A stretch of DNA of 64,000 nucleotides from Verrucomicrobia subdivision 3 bacterium UBA693 (lineage in GTDB: Bacteria > Verrucomicrobiota > Verrucomicrobiia > Limisphaerales > UBA8199). Under the pieces are notes generated by a model. It worked only from the letters and a program-made list of their open reading frames with translations, did no database searches and was not told the origin of the DNA. Of this stretch, positions 17,439 through 25,797 are shown in pieces. The stretch spans positions 1 through 64,000 of the forward strand of contig DBMR01000078.1 of the NCBI GenBank assembly GCA_002298785.1, given 5' to 3'. Both the position numbers and the translations under genes were made by a program. Numbering within the stretch: position 1 is the first letter of the stretch; every line of letters starts with the position of its first letter.

Positions 17439-18869
17439 TTAGGCTGTCCGCCAGCGCCAAACCAGCACCCGGGCGGTGCGGTCAGTGATTTTAAACCGCT
17501 CGCCAATGCGCAAACGCTCTACCCAGAAAATATCGCCGTGAATTGATTCTGCGACAAGCGCCTTTTGCCGCAATTCCCGCGCCATTTTCAAATCGGTGAA
17601 GCAATCCTGCAGTTTCCGGGTGCCGGCAAGTCCGATCGGTTGGTAGCGGTCCCCGGGCAACCAGTGGCGCAGCACCAAACTCGACCCAACCTGGTCCGCA
17701 TCGAAAAACTCCACCGTTTCCTGTGACCTGCGACGCCTGAGCGGCATCGCTTTCCGATTGCGCTTCAATATCTTCCATCGGATTTCCACGCCACCATAGA
17801 CCACACGCCCGCTCCTGGCATTCAAGTCCAATGAGAGGGCAGCTTGAGCCGGTACGTCAGTTCCAACTGGGCTGAGGTGGACCTGCCCGGAGCCATCCCG
17901 GCTCACCCCCCAGGATCGCTGGGAACCCTGTATCGACTCCGTGCATTTTGCGCAGATGACACGGTTCGAATGGGACACCAGGCTTTCGACCAACGCGAAA
18001 TCTGGAACGACTTTCCGCGCCAGGAGTTGATCGTGCAATACCCGCCGGCGCACCGCGATCGGCAGAGCGTCAAAGGACGCCACCCGTGCCGCCCCCTGCC
18101 CTCGCTGGCCACGGTTCTCCGACCAGTCCTCAGCCAGACCCTGGATTACCTCGGCATCCCCACCCAGGAGCTTCATAACCCTGGTAATGACTGTACCAAG
18201 TGCCGGTTGATAATGTCGTTTTAACAGCGGCAGTAATTCGTGCCGGATCCGATTCCGCGGAATCTCGAAGGCGTTATTGGTGGCGTCTTTGCGGAATCGC
18301 ACGCGCTGCTGTGCCGCATAACTCTCCAAATCCCTCTTTTCCAAATCCAGCATAGGACGCGCGAGCGTCAGATTCCGGTGACCCGGCAGAGGACTGAGTG
18401 GCCGCATGCCGGACAGCCCTTGAGCGCCGCTGCCGCGCAGCAAGCGCAGGAAGAGTAATTCCACCTGGTCGTCAGCGTGATGGGCCAACGCGATTTTGCG
18501 GGTCCCAAATTCCCGGGCGGCGCCGGCCCAGAACTTATGCCTCCGCTGTCGCGCTGCCATCTCCAGGGAAAGCTTCGGCACTTGTTTCAGCTCTCCTTTC
18601 GGGATTCGTTCCACGAATACCTGCCAACCCAACTGCCGTGCGGCGCGCCGAACGAGTGCTTCGTCGGCATCGCTGCTTCGGCCTCGGAGCCCGTGATTCA
18701 GATGCGCCACGCCGAGCTTCCAGCCATTAGCCGGGGCCAGTCGGCTCAGCAGATGCAGCAACACCATCGAGTCCACACCGCCAGAGACCGCGACCAAAAT
18801 CTTCTCGCCCCGACGAAACACCCGGTCTCGCAAAACGGAAGCTTCGAATTCGGCCAACAAATCTTTCAT
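17439..18869 (-). CDS. tilS: tRNA(Ile)-lysidine synthetase
   Basis: 476 residues. The N-terminal PP-loop AVSGGVDS (SGGVDS at 29-34) binds ATP to attach lysine to C34 of tRNA-Ile(CAU), changing its reading from AUG to AUA. Further family features are HLNHGLRG, LAHHADDQVE and the TilS C-terminal substrate-binding domain (WLPGDRYQPIG and KLQDCFTDLK). Its start lies only 4 bases after the stop of the upstream GH106 gene, and ftsH follows, so all three are probably cotranscribed. Confidence 0.95.
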   Translation of the reverse strand: MKDLLAEFEASVLRDRVFRRGEKILVAVSGGVDSMVLLHLLSRLAPANGWKLGVAHLNHGLRGRSSDADEALVRRAARQLGWQVFVERIPKGELKQVPKLSLEMAARQRRHKFWAGAAREFGTRKIALAHHADDQVELLFLRLLRGSGAQGLSGMRPLSPLPGHRNLTLARPMLDLEKRDLESYAAQQRVRFRKDATNNAFEIPRNRIRHELLPLLKRHYQPALGTVITRVMKLLGGDAEVIQGLAEDWSENRGQRGQGAARVASFDALPIAVRRRVLHDQLLARKVVPDFALVESLVSHSNRVICAKCTESIQGSQRSWGVSRDGSGQVHLSPVGTDVPAQAALSLDLNARSGRVVYGGVEIRWKILKRNRKAMPLRRRRSQETVEFFDADQVGSSLVLRHWLPGDRYQPIGLAGTRKLQDCFTDLKMARELRQKALVAESIHGDIFWVERLRIGERFKITDRTARVLVWRWRTA

Positions 18870-18873
18870 TTAA

Positions 18874-21800
18874 TTACGGTGCGGGAACATAAATTTCCAA
18901 TCCCACGCTGCCCACCAGGCGCACCGGACCAATCAATCCAAACGGTGATAACGGCTCAGTCCCGCGCAGTTTCAGGTCCGTGGTCAGAAATGGCGTAAAG
19001 GTCGGGCTGGAATTTGAAGCGGACGACGGTGCGCCATGGAATTTGGCCTGACCGATCAGGCGATTGCGCCATGTGCCGGTGACCTCGACGACCAGAGAAT
19101 TCTGTCCCAGTCGAACCACAGAGGTAATGTCTACGCTGCGCGGCGGACCCCAGAGAGTCCCGACCGATTTACCATTAAGCCATACTTCGGGAATGGCGTT
19201 GACGTCGCCCAAATCCAGGCGGAGCCGTTTATTGGCCCCCAGCATCTCGGACGGCACTTCAACAGTGCGAACATAGCGGGCGGTCCCGGAAAAATACTGT
19301 ACGGCCGGGTCAGGATGAGTCTCCAGCGGGATCAACTTTTCCAAAGTGATCTTTTCTGGCACGTCGCGACCTTTGGGGAAATGAAGCTCCCAGGGTCCCG
19401 AGATCTCCATCGAATTTGCCACGTTAGTGACCGCAAACCGGCTGACTTTGCCGCTGGTCCAGTCGATTTCGAAAACGCCATTCGTCGACACCTCCGCTTG
19501 CACCCTCTTCGCTGTTAGCAATCGCCACGCGAGAGCCGGCGCCCCGGAAGCATCCGGCGGCGGCCCCGACCGCACGAGCGCCATCAATTGTGATTCCTTT
19601 AGGGCGCCTTTGTAAGTCAGAAAGCCACCGGTGTGACCACGGAACCCCGGAGCGCCAGACTCCGCCGCCGCGCCGGAATGAACTCGCTTGCGGCTGGTTA
19701 ACCCCTGATGCACCAACGCGCCGTTGAGATAGAGGCTGGGATGGCCGTCTTCATATGCCACCGCAACGAACTGCCACCCGGTCAAAGGCGCCGCCTTCAC
19801 CAACACGGGCGCAAAATAGTTCGCACCGTGCTCGAAGACGCACACGCCATTCGTGCCCACGGAAATACCAGCGCCAACATGGCCAGGCTCTGTAGAGAGA
19901 CTGGCGCCATGCACCGGCACGACCGCATCATTCCGAGGCACGTTCAGGAAGACGCCGTCGTTAGCTTCCGTCGGAAGACCGATTCCGATCACCGGGTTAA
20001 CCCAGCCGACGATGGTGAAGTTGTTCACGTCGGATACTCCAGCCTGGCTCGGGCCGGCCGGTTCTCTGACCGCCTTCAGGGTCTGCAATACCTTTCCATT
20101 CAATCGCGATTCCCTCACCGCCACCAGTGATTTGGCATTTGAACGAAAGACGACAAAAACCGACTCGCCACCCTGGAGGGTTAGCCCGACGCGTGTGCCC
20201 TGCCCGGCCGGCTCGTAGATGCCGGCGGGAACGATTCGCGCCTGAACCGCATCCCAAAGCTCGGGAGCTTTGTTTCGCACCCGAAATATCGGCGTCAACG
20301 CCAGCGTCTGCTCGGTCTGGTTGCTGAGGAAATAAATGTCCGTGTCGGCGGAGGCACGGTGTGTCCATAGGACCTGGCGAGGATCGATCCCGGCGACATC
20401 CGGCTCCAGACCGAGCGTGCGCAGCACCGGCTGCAAATCGTCGGTAACAAACACTCGACCAGTGCCGAACTTATGGGTGCGGAGCGGCCCTCGAGTTTCA
20501 GCGCCCGCCAACTCGCCCCAGACTTCCCTGGCCAACTTGCGCACCTCCTCGTCGCAGCGCGGGAAATCCTGCCGGCTCGGTGACCGCTCGGGTGCCGGTC
20601 CCAGGATCGCGCCGCCAGAACGCACGAGTTCGCGGAGCTTTCGCAACAATTCCGGCCGCATCGTCTTAAGTTCCGGCAGCACCAGCACTGAATATGAAAC
20701 CCCGTCGGGAAGCACAAAGCGGCCCTGCTTCACCTTGAGGCGCGATTCGATTACTTCGGCGTTGATATAGTCAAAATTATGGCCCGGCGGCAGTGCGGGG
20801 CGGCGGCTGCCGGTCATCTTGGGAGCGTCCTCGCCAATGAAGTAGGCAATGTCTGCCACGGGCTGACCCTGCTGGAGCAGGAACCCGCAGCGTCGGTAGT
20901 AATCGACCCAGGCCCGGCTTTGCTCGAACCAGGTGTTATGCCGGTTAAACTCCGTGCTGAACCAGGCGTTCACCCCGGGGAGACGATCCTCCCACGGCTG
21001 ATGAATATAGACATGAAACACCCAGTGGTTAATCCCTTCCGTCAGCCCCCAATCCCCGCGTTTCTTGAGGGACCACGGAGTGCTCTCGAAGTGGAGTCCA
21101 CTGGTGAACGCCTCAGCGTGCACCACAGGCTTCCCATAGGTATGGGCTGCGGAAGAAGCGCAGCGCAGTTCGATGCTACCCAGATCTCCGGTCGCCCAGA
21201 ACTCGCCCGAAACTTCGTCCGCCTGCCCTCCGTATTGCAGGAACTCCGCCGGGAAACCCCAGTGTCCATAGTTCTCCAGCCAGAGCTTTAACCCGCGGCG
21301 ATTCGATTCTTCGCGCAATCCGCCCACGTATTCCGTCGCGACGAGGTCCGCCACCAACCGGCGCAAGTCCCATAGAAATCGGTCCGATTCACCGGCACTG
21401 CCCACCACCCGCCCGGTAAGGGTCGGCAACCACATCCGCGGGTCGTAGCCGTAGCGGCGTTGGAACCGCGAGGCAAAACCGTCAGTCCAGTTTTGCGATC
21501 CCATCTCGTAGCTGTCCGCGACTACATGCTTGAGCGCCTGACGGTCCTCCGGTCGCAGTCGCGCCAGGAGTTTGCCCAGATAGGCCCGAAAATGGTCCCG
21601 CACGGCGGCGCGATTGAGCTTGTCCACCTCCAGCCCCTGCCCTTCTGGCGACGCCGGAGAATTCCGGGTGCCGGTAGGCACGAGCCCCGTCCAAAGCAGC
21701 ACCCATTGGCCGGGTGGCGCTTCCCAGTCCAACTCCCCATCACCGTTCACCTGGCTCGTCAGATCCACGACTCCGCTGGAGGGCACTACGACCCCAGGGG

Positions 21801-22830
21801 CGCCGGGTTCGGGAGCTGCCGGCCACAGGTAGGTATCCCAGGCGGGCAACGGTGTGGGATGCATTTTGCCCAATTGTTTCTCAACATACCGCTCAAGTCG
21901 CGCCGCACCGCTAAGCCGCACTTCCGCCAGCATGGGCTGACCCTGCATGTCCCGGCAGACCAGTCGAAACCTAGCCGCCGTGACCGGTTCCAACGCAATG
22001 GCCACCGGCGCGTAAGGCATGAACCCCACCCCGACACCGTTGTTGGATCGATCCACCACGAAACTCCGAATCGTGTGAAAGGCCGCGCCGGTTTCGACTT
22101 GAAGATCGCAAGTCATCGCGAAATCCGCTCGGGCTGGTTCGATCACCAGGGACCGAATCGTCACCGGTTCCCGGACCGAAATCTCCAGAGTATAGGCGGA
22201 CGGACCTGCCGGAAGTTCCACTATCGTGGCGGAATTTCCATCGAGCAGATACTCCGGATGCTCCACGGAGGGGCTGCACGTGATGCTGGCATTTGTCAGC
22301 GCCAGCCAACTGGTATCTTCAGCCGGCGCCGGAAACGCCACCAGCGCGAATGGCTGAAAATCCGCTCCCGGCGGCGACAGCCTTGTCCGCACGTGACTGG
22401 GACCTGTAACCCTTTGCTCCGTCCAACTCACCCGCCGCATCGCATTGGTGCTTTTGATCCAGGGCCCGCCCGACTGGCTCCAGCCCGGACAGTTGAACAT
22501 CCCGATATCCACACCAAGCCGACCGCCTTCACGGATGGCATGCTCTACCATGCCCCACCATTCCGGGCTCAGCACCTTGACCGCGCCAGGCTTCGAATCA
22601 TCCAGAAAAATATTGCCGATAAACGCCTCGCCGATCCCCACGCGTTTCATCGCTTCCAGGTCCCGGGTGATGCCCTCCCGGCTGATCTGGTCACTAATCC
22701 AATACCAGTAGCACCACGGCCGCGTTGAATCCGGCGGATGCGCGAATCCTTCCTCGAGGCTGACATTGGCGTGAACCGGACCAATCCAGCCACCCATCAC
22801 CATAGCCAAAACAAAAAGCAGTCGATGCAT
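18874..22830 (-). CDS. Secreted GH106-type alpha-L-rhamnosidase-like protein with an inserted LamG domain
   Basis: 1,318 residues with a signal peptide (1-21, ending VHA). The N-terminal region (FAHPPDSTRPWCYWYW, GGRLGVDIGMFNCPGWSQSGGPW) and the following ~800 residues match family GH106, whose members cleave alpha-L-rhamnosides from pectin or ulvan. At about 933-1075 there is a concanavalin-like LamG segment (FTIVGWVNP, LYLNGALVHQG). A GH2-type sugar-binding sandwich (SGPWELHFP, VWLNGKSVGTLWGPP) ends the protein at about 1142-1310. It lies 5 bases after the URO-D-like gene and 4 bases before tilS. Substrate assignment is by family. Confidence 0.87.
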   Translation of the reverse strand: MHRLLFVLAMVMGGWIGPVHANVSLEEGFAHPPDSTRPWCYWYWISDQISREGITRDLEAMKRVGIGEAFIGNIFLDDSKPGAVKVLSPEWWGMVEHAIREGGRLGVDIGMFNCPGWSQSGGPWIKSTNAMRRVSWTEQRVTGPSHVRTRLSPPGADFQPFALVAFPAPAEDTSWLALTNASITCSPSVEHPEYLLDGNSATIVELPAGPSAYTLEISVREPVTIRSLVIEPARADFAMTCDLQVETGAAFHTIRSFVVDRSNNGVGVGFMPYAPVAIALEPVTAARFRLVCRDMQGQPMLAEVRLSGAARLERYVEKQLGKMHPTPLPAWDTYLWPAAPEPGAPGVVVPSSGVVDLTSQVNGDGELDWEAPPGQWVLLWTGLVPTGTRNSPASPEGQGLEVDKLNRAAVRDHFRAYLGKLLARLRPEDRQALKHVVADSYEMGSQNWTDGFASRFQRRYGYDPRMWLPTLTGRVVGSAGESDRFLWDLRRLVADLVATEYVGGLREESNRRGLKLWLENYGHWGFPAEFLQYGGQADEVSGEFWATGDLGSIELRCASSAAHTYGKPVVHAEAFTSGLHFESTPWSLKKRGDWGLTEGINHWVFHVYIHQPWEDRLPGVNAWFSTEFNRHNTWFEQSRAWVDYYRRCGFLLQQGQPVADIAYFIGEDAPKMTGSRRPALPPGHNFDYINAEVIESRLKVKQGRFVLPDGVSYSVLVLPELKTMRPELLRKLRELVRSGGAILGPAPERSPSRQDFPRCDEEVRKLAREVWGELAGAETRGPLRTHKFGTGRVFVTDDLQPVLRTLGLEPDVAGIDPRQVLWTHRASADTDIYFLSNQTEQTLALTPIFRVRNKAPELWDAVQARIVPAGIYEPAGQGTRVGLTLQGGESVFVVFRSNAKSLVAVRESRLNGKVLQTLKAVREPAGPSQAGVSDVNNFTIVGWVNPVIGIGLPTEANDGVFLNVPRNDAVVPVHGASLSTEPGHVGAGISVGTNGVCVFEHGANYFAPVLVKAAPLTGWQFVAVAYEDGHPSLYLNGALVHQGLTSRKRVHSGAAAESGAPGFRGHTGGFLTYKGALKESQLMALVRSGPPPDASGAPALAWRLLTAKRVQAEVSTNGVFEIDWTSGKVSRFAVTNVANSMEISGPWELHFPKGRDVPEKITLEKLIPLETHPDPAVQYFSGTARYVRTVEVPSEMLGANKRLRLDLGDVNAIPEVWLNGKSVGTLWGPPRSVDITSVVRLGQNSLVVEVTGTWRNRLIGQAKFHGAPSSASNSSPTFTPFLTTDLKLRGTEPLSPFGLIGPVRLVGSVGLEIYVPAP

Positions 22831-22835
22831 AAAAT

Positions 22836-23834
22836 TCAGGGGTGAACGTCGACAGTGAACTGGGTCAGCAGTTTAAGATAAATGCGGTACTGCTCCAGCG
22901 AAACGCCGGGTGGCGTCTGGTGATCAACGCTCGGGATAAAGCCGCCCCGCCGCATCAGCGGCGTCAGCCGCTCAAACTCCGCCCGCATGGCCGCTTCCCC
23001 CCAAGGCATGGTCATCTTGTCGAAGTGGCCCACCAATAAAAAATCCGGAAATTGATTCCGCAATGCCAGCCCATCGACGCCCGCCTGGCGTTCCAGCGGC
23101 AACACCCCGCGCACGCCCAACTCTCTCAGCCATGGCACCAGCAGCGTGACATCCCCATCCGTATCCACAAGCGGAATTATCCCGCGCTCCTGCAGGCGCG
23201 GTATCAGCTTCCGATAATATGGCGCAACAAACTCCTCAAAGGTCAGGCGAGAGATCATCGGCCCGTGGTTGTAAGACATATCTTCAGCGATCGTCATGAA
23301 AGTCGGCACGCAAACCGGCAGAAATTGGTCCAGCAACCTCAGATTAAACTCCAGCAAATCGCTGTTAATCCGATGCAACAATTCGGGTTGATCAACAAAG
23401 GCGAACATCAGCTTCTCGAACCCCATCAGGGTTCGCGGAAACCAGAAGAAGCCTTCCAACGTGCACCAGACGACCGCCGAACCCTCCGGCTGGCGTCGAG
23501 CCCAGGGTGCCATGCTGGCGATCGAATGCTCGTGACTCGGAAATAGCTGGGGACGCAACCGCAGGTAATCGTCCATGTTACTGACCATGCCTTCCACATG
23601 GTGCTGGGTTGCTTCGATGGTCGGATCGGTGGTGCTAAACCAATATTGCTGGTATGGATCCAGCCCGAAATAATCCGAGATTTCGACCACACGGGCGAAA
23701 TGGAGCTGAGCCGGCAGCCCTTCCCCATGCCACCGCGCGATGGTTTCGTCCCACCACATCGCCCACTCCCATCGGGGCAACCGGTCCACAGGCTGAAAAT
23801 CCATCACCGCCCGAAACCGCTCCACGTGGTTCAT
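22836..23834 (-). CDS. Uroporphyrinogen decarboxylase-family protein, not HemE
   Basis: 332 residues with the URO-D/MtaA TIM-barrel pattern: N-terminal RFRAVMDFQPVDRLPRWEW, then EDMSYNHGPMISRLTFEEFVAPYYRKLIP and LVDTDGD. The arginine-rich substrate motif of true HemE is absent. Members of this wider family include corrinoid methyltransferases and many proteins of unknown function that are expanded in Verrucomicrobia and Planctomycetes. It is the first gene of the minus-strand run leading into GH106, tilS and ftsH. Association with glycosidases hints at a methylated sugar or aglycone substrate, which is speculation. Confidence 0.78.
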   Translation of the reverse strand: MNHVERFRAVMDFQPVDRLPRWEWAMWWDETIARWHGEGLPAQLHFARVVEISDYFGLDPYQQYWFSTTDPTIEATQHHVEGMVSNMDDYLRLRPQLFPSHEHSIASMAPWARRQPEGSAVVWCTLEGFFWFPRTLMGFEKLMFAFVDQPELLHRINSDLLEFNLRLLDQFLPVCVPTFMTIAEDMSYNHGPMISRLTFEEFVAPYYRKLIPRLQERGIIPLVDTDGDVTLLVPWLRELGVRGVLPLERQAGVDGLALRNQFPDFLLVGHFDKMTMPWGEAAMRAEFERLTPLMRRGGFIPSVDHQTPPGVSLEQYRIYLKLLTQFTVDVHP

Positions 23835-24189
23835 GATTCGCTTTAAGTTGCCACGGCTGCAAAGGTTTCCAAGTGAATGCGCGCGCCGCGAAACCGAGGG
23901 AAGCAGACCCCTTTGGAGGTGTCAAGCCAGACAACAACCCCACTAGTAAAACGGTTCTAATCGCTCAAAAGCGCATAATCTATATTATTCTAGTTGACAT
24001 TGTAATGTTATGCACCATTCTCTCCTATGTTGTTACAAGAACTTGTGAATTCGATTTCTAAGAACCTGGTTAAGACCCTCACCTCAAGTGAGATCATCTG
24101 GCCGTCGGCGAGAAAGACCTTCGCGGAAACATCAACCAATCATCGCTGACTTTGAAAAAGTGGCTTATGCTGACGACGGACCTCCAACC
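23835..24189. other. Divergent, partly AT-rich regulatory region upstream of the sulfate-binding protein
   Basis: About 355 bases. A perfect TTGACA lies at 23994-23999 on the plus strand inside an AT-rich patch (about 23960-24035), but no good -10 hexamer sits 16-18 bases downstream. I looked for SAM-riboswitch-like stems and saw none. The frame open from 24088 is probably leader sequence. Confidence 0.4.
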
Positions 24190-25200
24190 ATGAAAAACCA
24201 AATCCTCACGCTAGTCACAGGAATGGTGCTGGCCCTGGGCCTCGTTGCCGCCCCGGGGAAAGAGATTCGATTCCTCAACGTTTCCTACGACCCCACCCGG
24301 GAATTGTATCAGGAAGTGAACGAGGTTTTCGCCCAACAATGGGAGGCTAAGACCGGAGATAAACTCATCGTGCGCCAATCGCACGGCGGCTCGGGCAAGC
24401 AAGCTCGATCAGTGATCGATGGCCTGGATGCTGACGTCGTGACGCTGGCCCTGGCCTACGACATCGATGCCATTGCGGAAAAGGGAGGAATGCTGCCGCT
24501 GGATTGGCAGAAGCGATTGCCGAACAACAGTGCTCCCTACACCTCGACGGTGGTCTTTCTGGTCCGAAAAGGAAATCCCAAGGGCATCAAGGATTGGGAT
24601 GATTTGATCAAGCCAGGCATTGGAGTCGTTACTCCGAATCCCAAAACTTCTGGCGGAGCTCGCTGGAATTATCTTGCCGCCTGGGGATATGCACTGAAGA
24701 AGTTTAATAACGACGAGAAAAAGGTCCGGGAATTCGTCGCCGCCATTTTTAAGAATGTGCCGGTGCTGGACACCGGCGCACGCGGCGCCACCACGACCTT
24801 CGTCCAGCGCGGGATTGGTGACGTGCTGATTGCCTGGGAGAATGAGGCCATTCTTTCGATCAAAGAGCTGGGTAAAGGAAGTTACGAGATTGTGATGCCG
24901 TCCGTGACCATCCTGGCGGAACCTCCTGTAGCCTGGGTCGACAAGAATGTGAAACGCAAAGGCAGCGCGGAAGTGGCGAAAGCTTACCTTGAGTTTCTGT
25001 ATACGCCGGAAGGCCAGGAAATCGCCGCCCGGCACTATTACCGACCGCGACTGGAAGCGGTAGCCGCAAAGCACACCGAAGATCTCCCGAAGGTGAATTT
25101 GTTCACGATTGACCAGGTATTCGGCGGCTGGCAAAAAGCCCAGAAAGACCACTTCACGGATGGGGGCACTTTTGACGTGATTCAACAGGCGAACCGGTAG
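24190..25200 (+). CDS. sbp: Periplasmic sulfate-binding protein of an ABC transporter
   Basis: 336 residues from the ATG at 24190, with a signal peptide (1-21). It matches the Sbp/CysP family: FLNVSYDPTRELY, QSHGGSGKQARSVIDGLDADVVTLAL, NPKTSGGARWNYLAAW and RGIGDVLIAWENEA are all family signatures of the sulfate-binding site. It would deliver sulfate to CysTWA, but none of those genes follows; the next gene is an unrelated membrane protein. A cysteine synthase lies 7 kb away. The partner permease must be elsewhere or absent. Confidence 0.92.
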   Translation: MKNQILTLVTGMVLALGLVAAPGKEIRFLNVSYDPTRELYQEVNEVFAQQWEAKTGDKLIVRQSHGGSGKQARSVIDGLDADVVTLALAYDIDAIAEKGGMLPLDWQKRLPNNSAPYTSTVVFLVRKGNPKGIKDWDDLIKPGIGVVTPNPKTSGGARWNYLAAWGYALKKFNNDEKKVREFVAAIFKNVPVLDTGARGATTTFVQRGIGDVLIAWENEAILSIKELGKGSYEIVMPSVTILAEPPVAWVDKNVKRKGSAEVAKAYLEFLYTPEGQEIAARHYYRPRLEAVAAKHTEDLPKVNLFTIDQVFGGWQKAQKDHFTDGGTFDVIQQANR

Positions 25201-25344
25201 GCTCAAGCTGCCGCCAGAGCAAAGGTCGCTATTCGAAACCTCGTCGCTCGGCGGGTCTCCGGTTCGGGCCCGGGCTGAGCAACCCTACCAAGGCATCGAA
25301 AAAACTGCTTCCCCCGGCATTATTATCGATTTTGCGGCTGGATC

Positions 25345-25740
25345 ATGGGAGAGGATACTGTGCTTATGAAGAGCACTGAAACGTGGCATTGGTGCTGGAC
25401 CATCACCCAGTGGGCCGCACGAGTGTTGACCGTCCTCGTTTTCCTATTCTGGGGCGGCTTCTTTGTCGAGCACCTCAATCAATGGTTCATCTCACCATAC
25501 CCCCGCACGCCGCCGATGTCTGTATGGGCGGGTCAGGTGCTGCACCTTTTGATGTTGGTGGGGCTGCTGGTGTCGCTGCGCTGGCCGCTCCCAGGATTAA
25601 CCATCGTCGCGGCTTCGGCGCTGGCGTTTTTTGGACCGCTTGCCGGCTCCAGATTTCCCTTGTTCTTTGGACTGACAATTCTGCCTCCGCTCCTGCTGCT
25701 GTTGTGCGGATGGCGCTTGCGCCGCCTGTCGATCCCGTAG
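25345..25740 (+). CDS. Small polytopic membrane protein, function unknown
   Basis: 131 residues; an alternative ATG at 25366 would remove seven. Four hydrophobic segments can be seen: WAARVLTVLVFLFWGGFFV, a LHLLMLVGLLVSL stretch, TIVAASALAFFGPL and LTILPPLLLLLCGW. I recognise no family and no catalytic residues. It follows the sulfate-binding protein by about 145 bases and converges on the alpha-galactosidase gene. Confidence 0.65.
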   Translation: MGEDTVLMKSTETWHWCWTITQWAARVLTVLVFLFWGGFFVEHLNQWFISPYPRTPPMSVWAGQVLHLLMLVGLLVSLRWPLPGLTIVAASALAFFGPLAGSRFPLFFGLTILPPLLLLLCGWRLRRLSIP

Positions 25741-25797
25741 CCCCAAAGGTCACGGAAAAATTCGTAACGTCGGAATCCCTCCTCCGAGAGCAACAGG

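Noticed and set aside
21460..22728. 422-codon plus-strand frame opposite the GH106 gene
   Set aside because: Antisense to GH106 signature regions, Arg/His/Pro-rich and without a domain.
22836..23834. HemE (true uroporphyrinogen decarboxylase)
   Set aside because: The conserved N-terminal Arg-rich HemE substrate motif is absent and the gene is not with heme genes.
23935..24189. SAM or other sulfur riboswitch before the sulfate-binding protein
   Set aside because: No paired stems or conserved core of a known sulfur-related riboswitch could be traced; the region is simply AT-rich.
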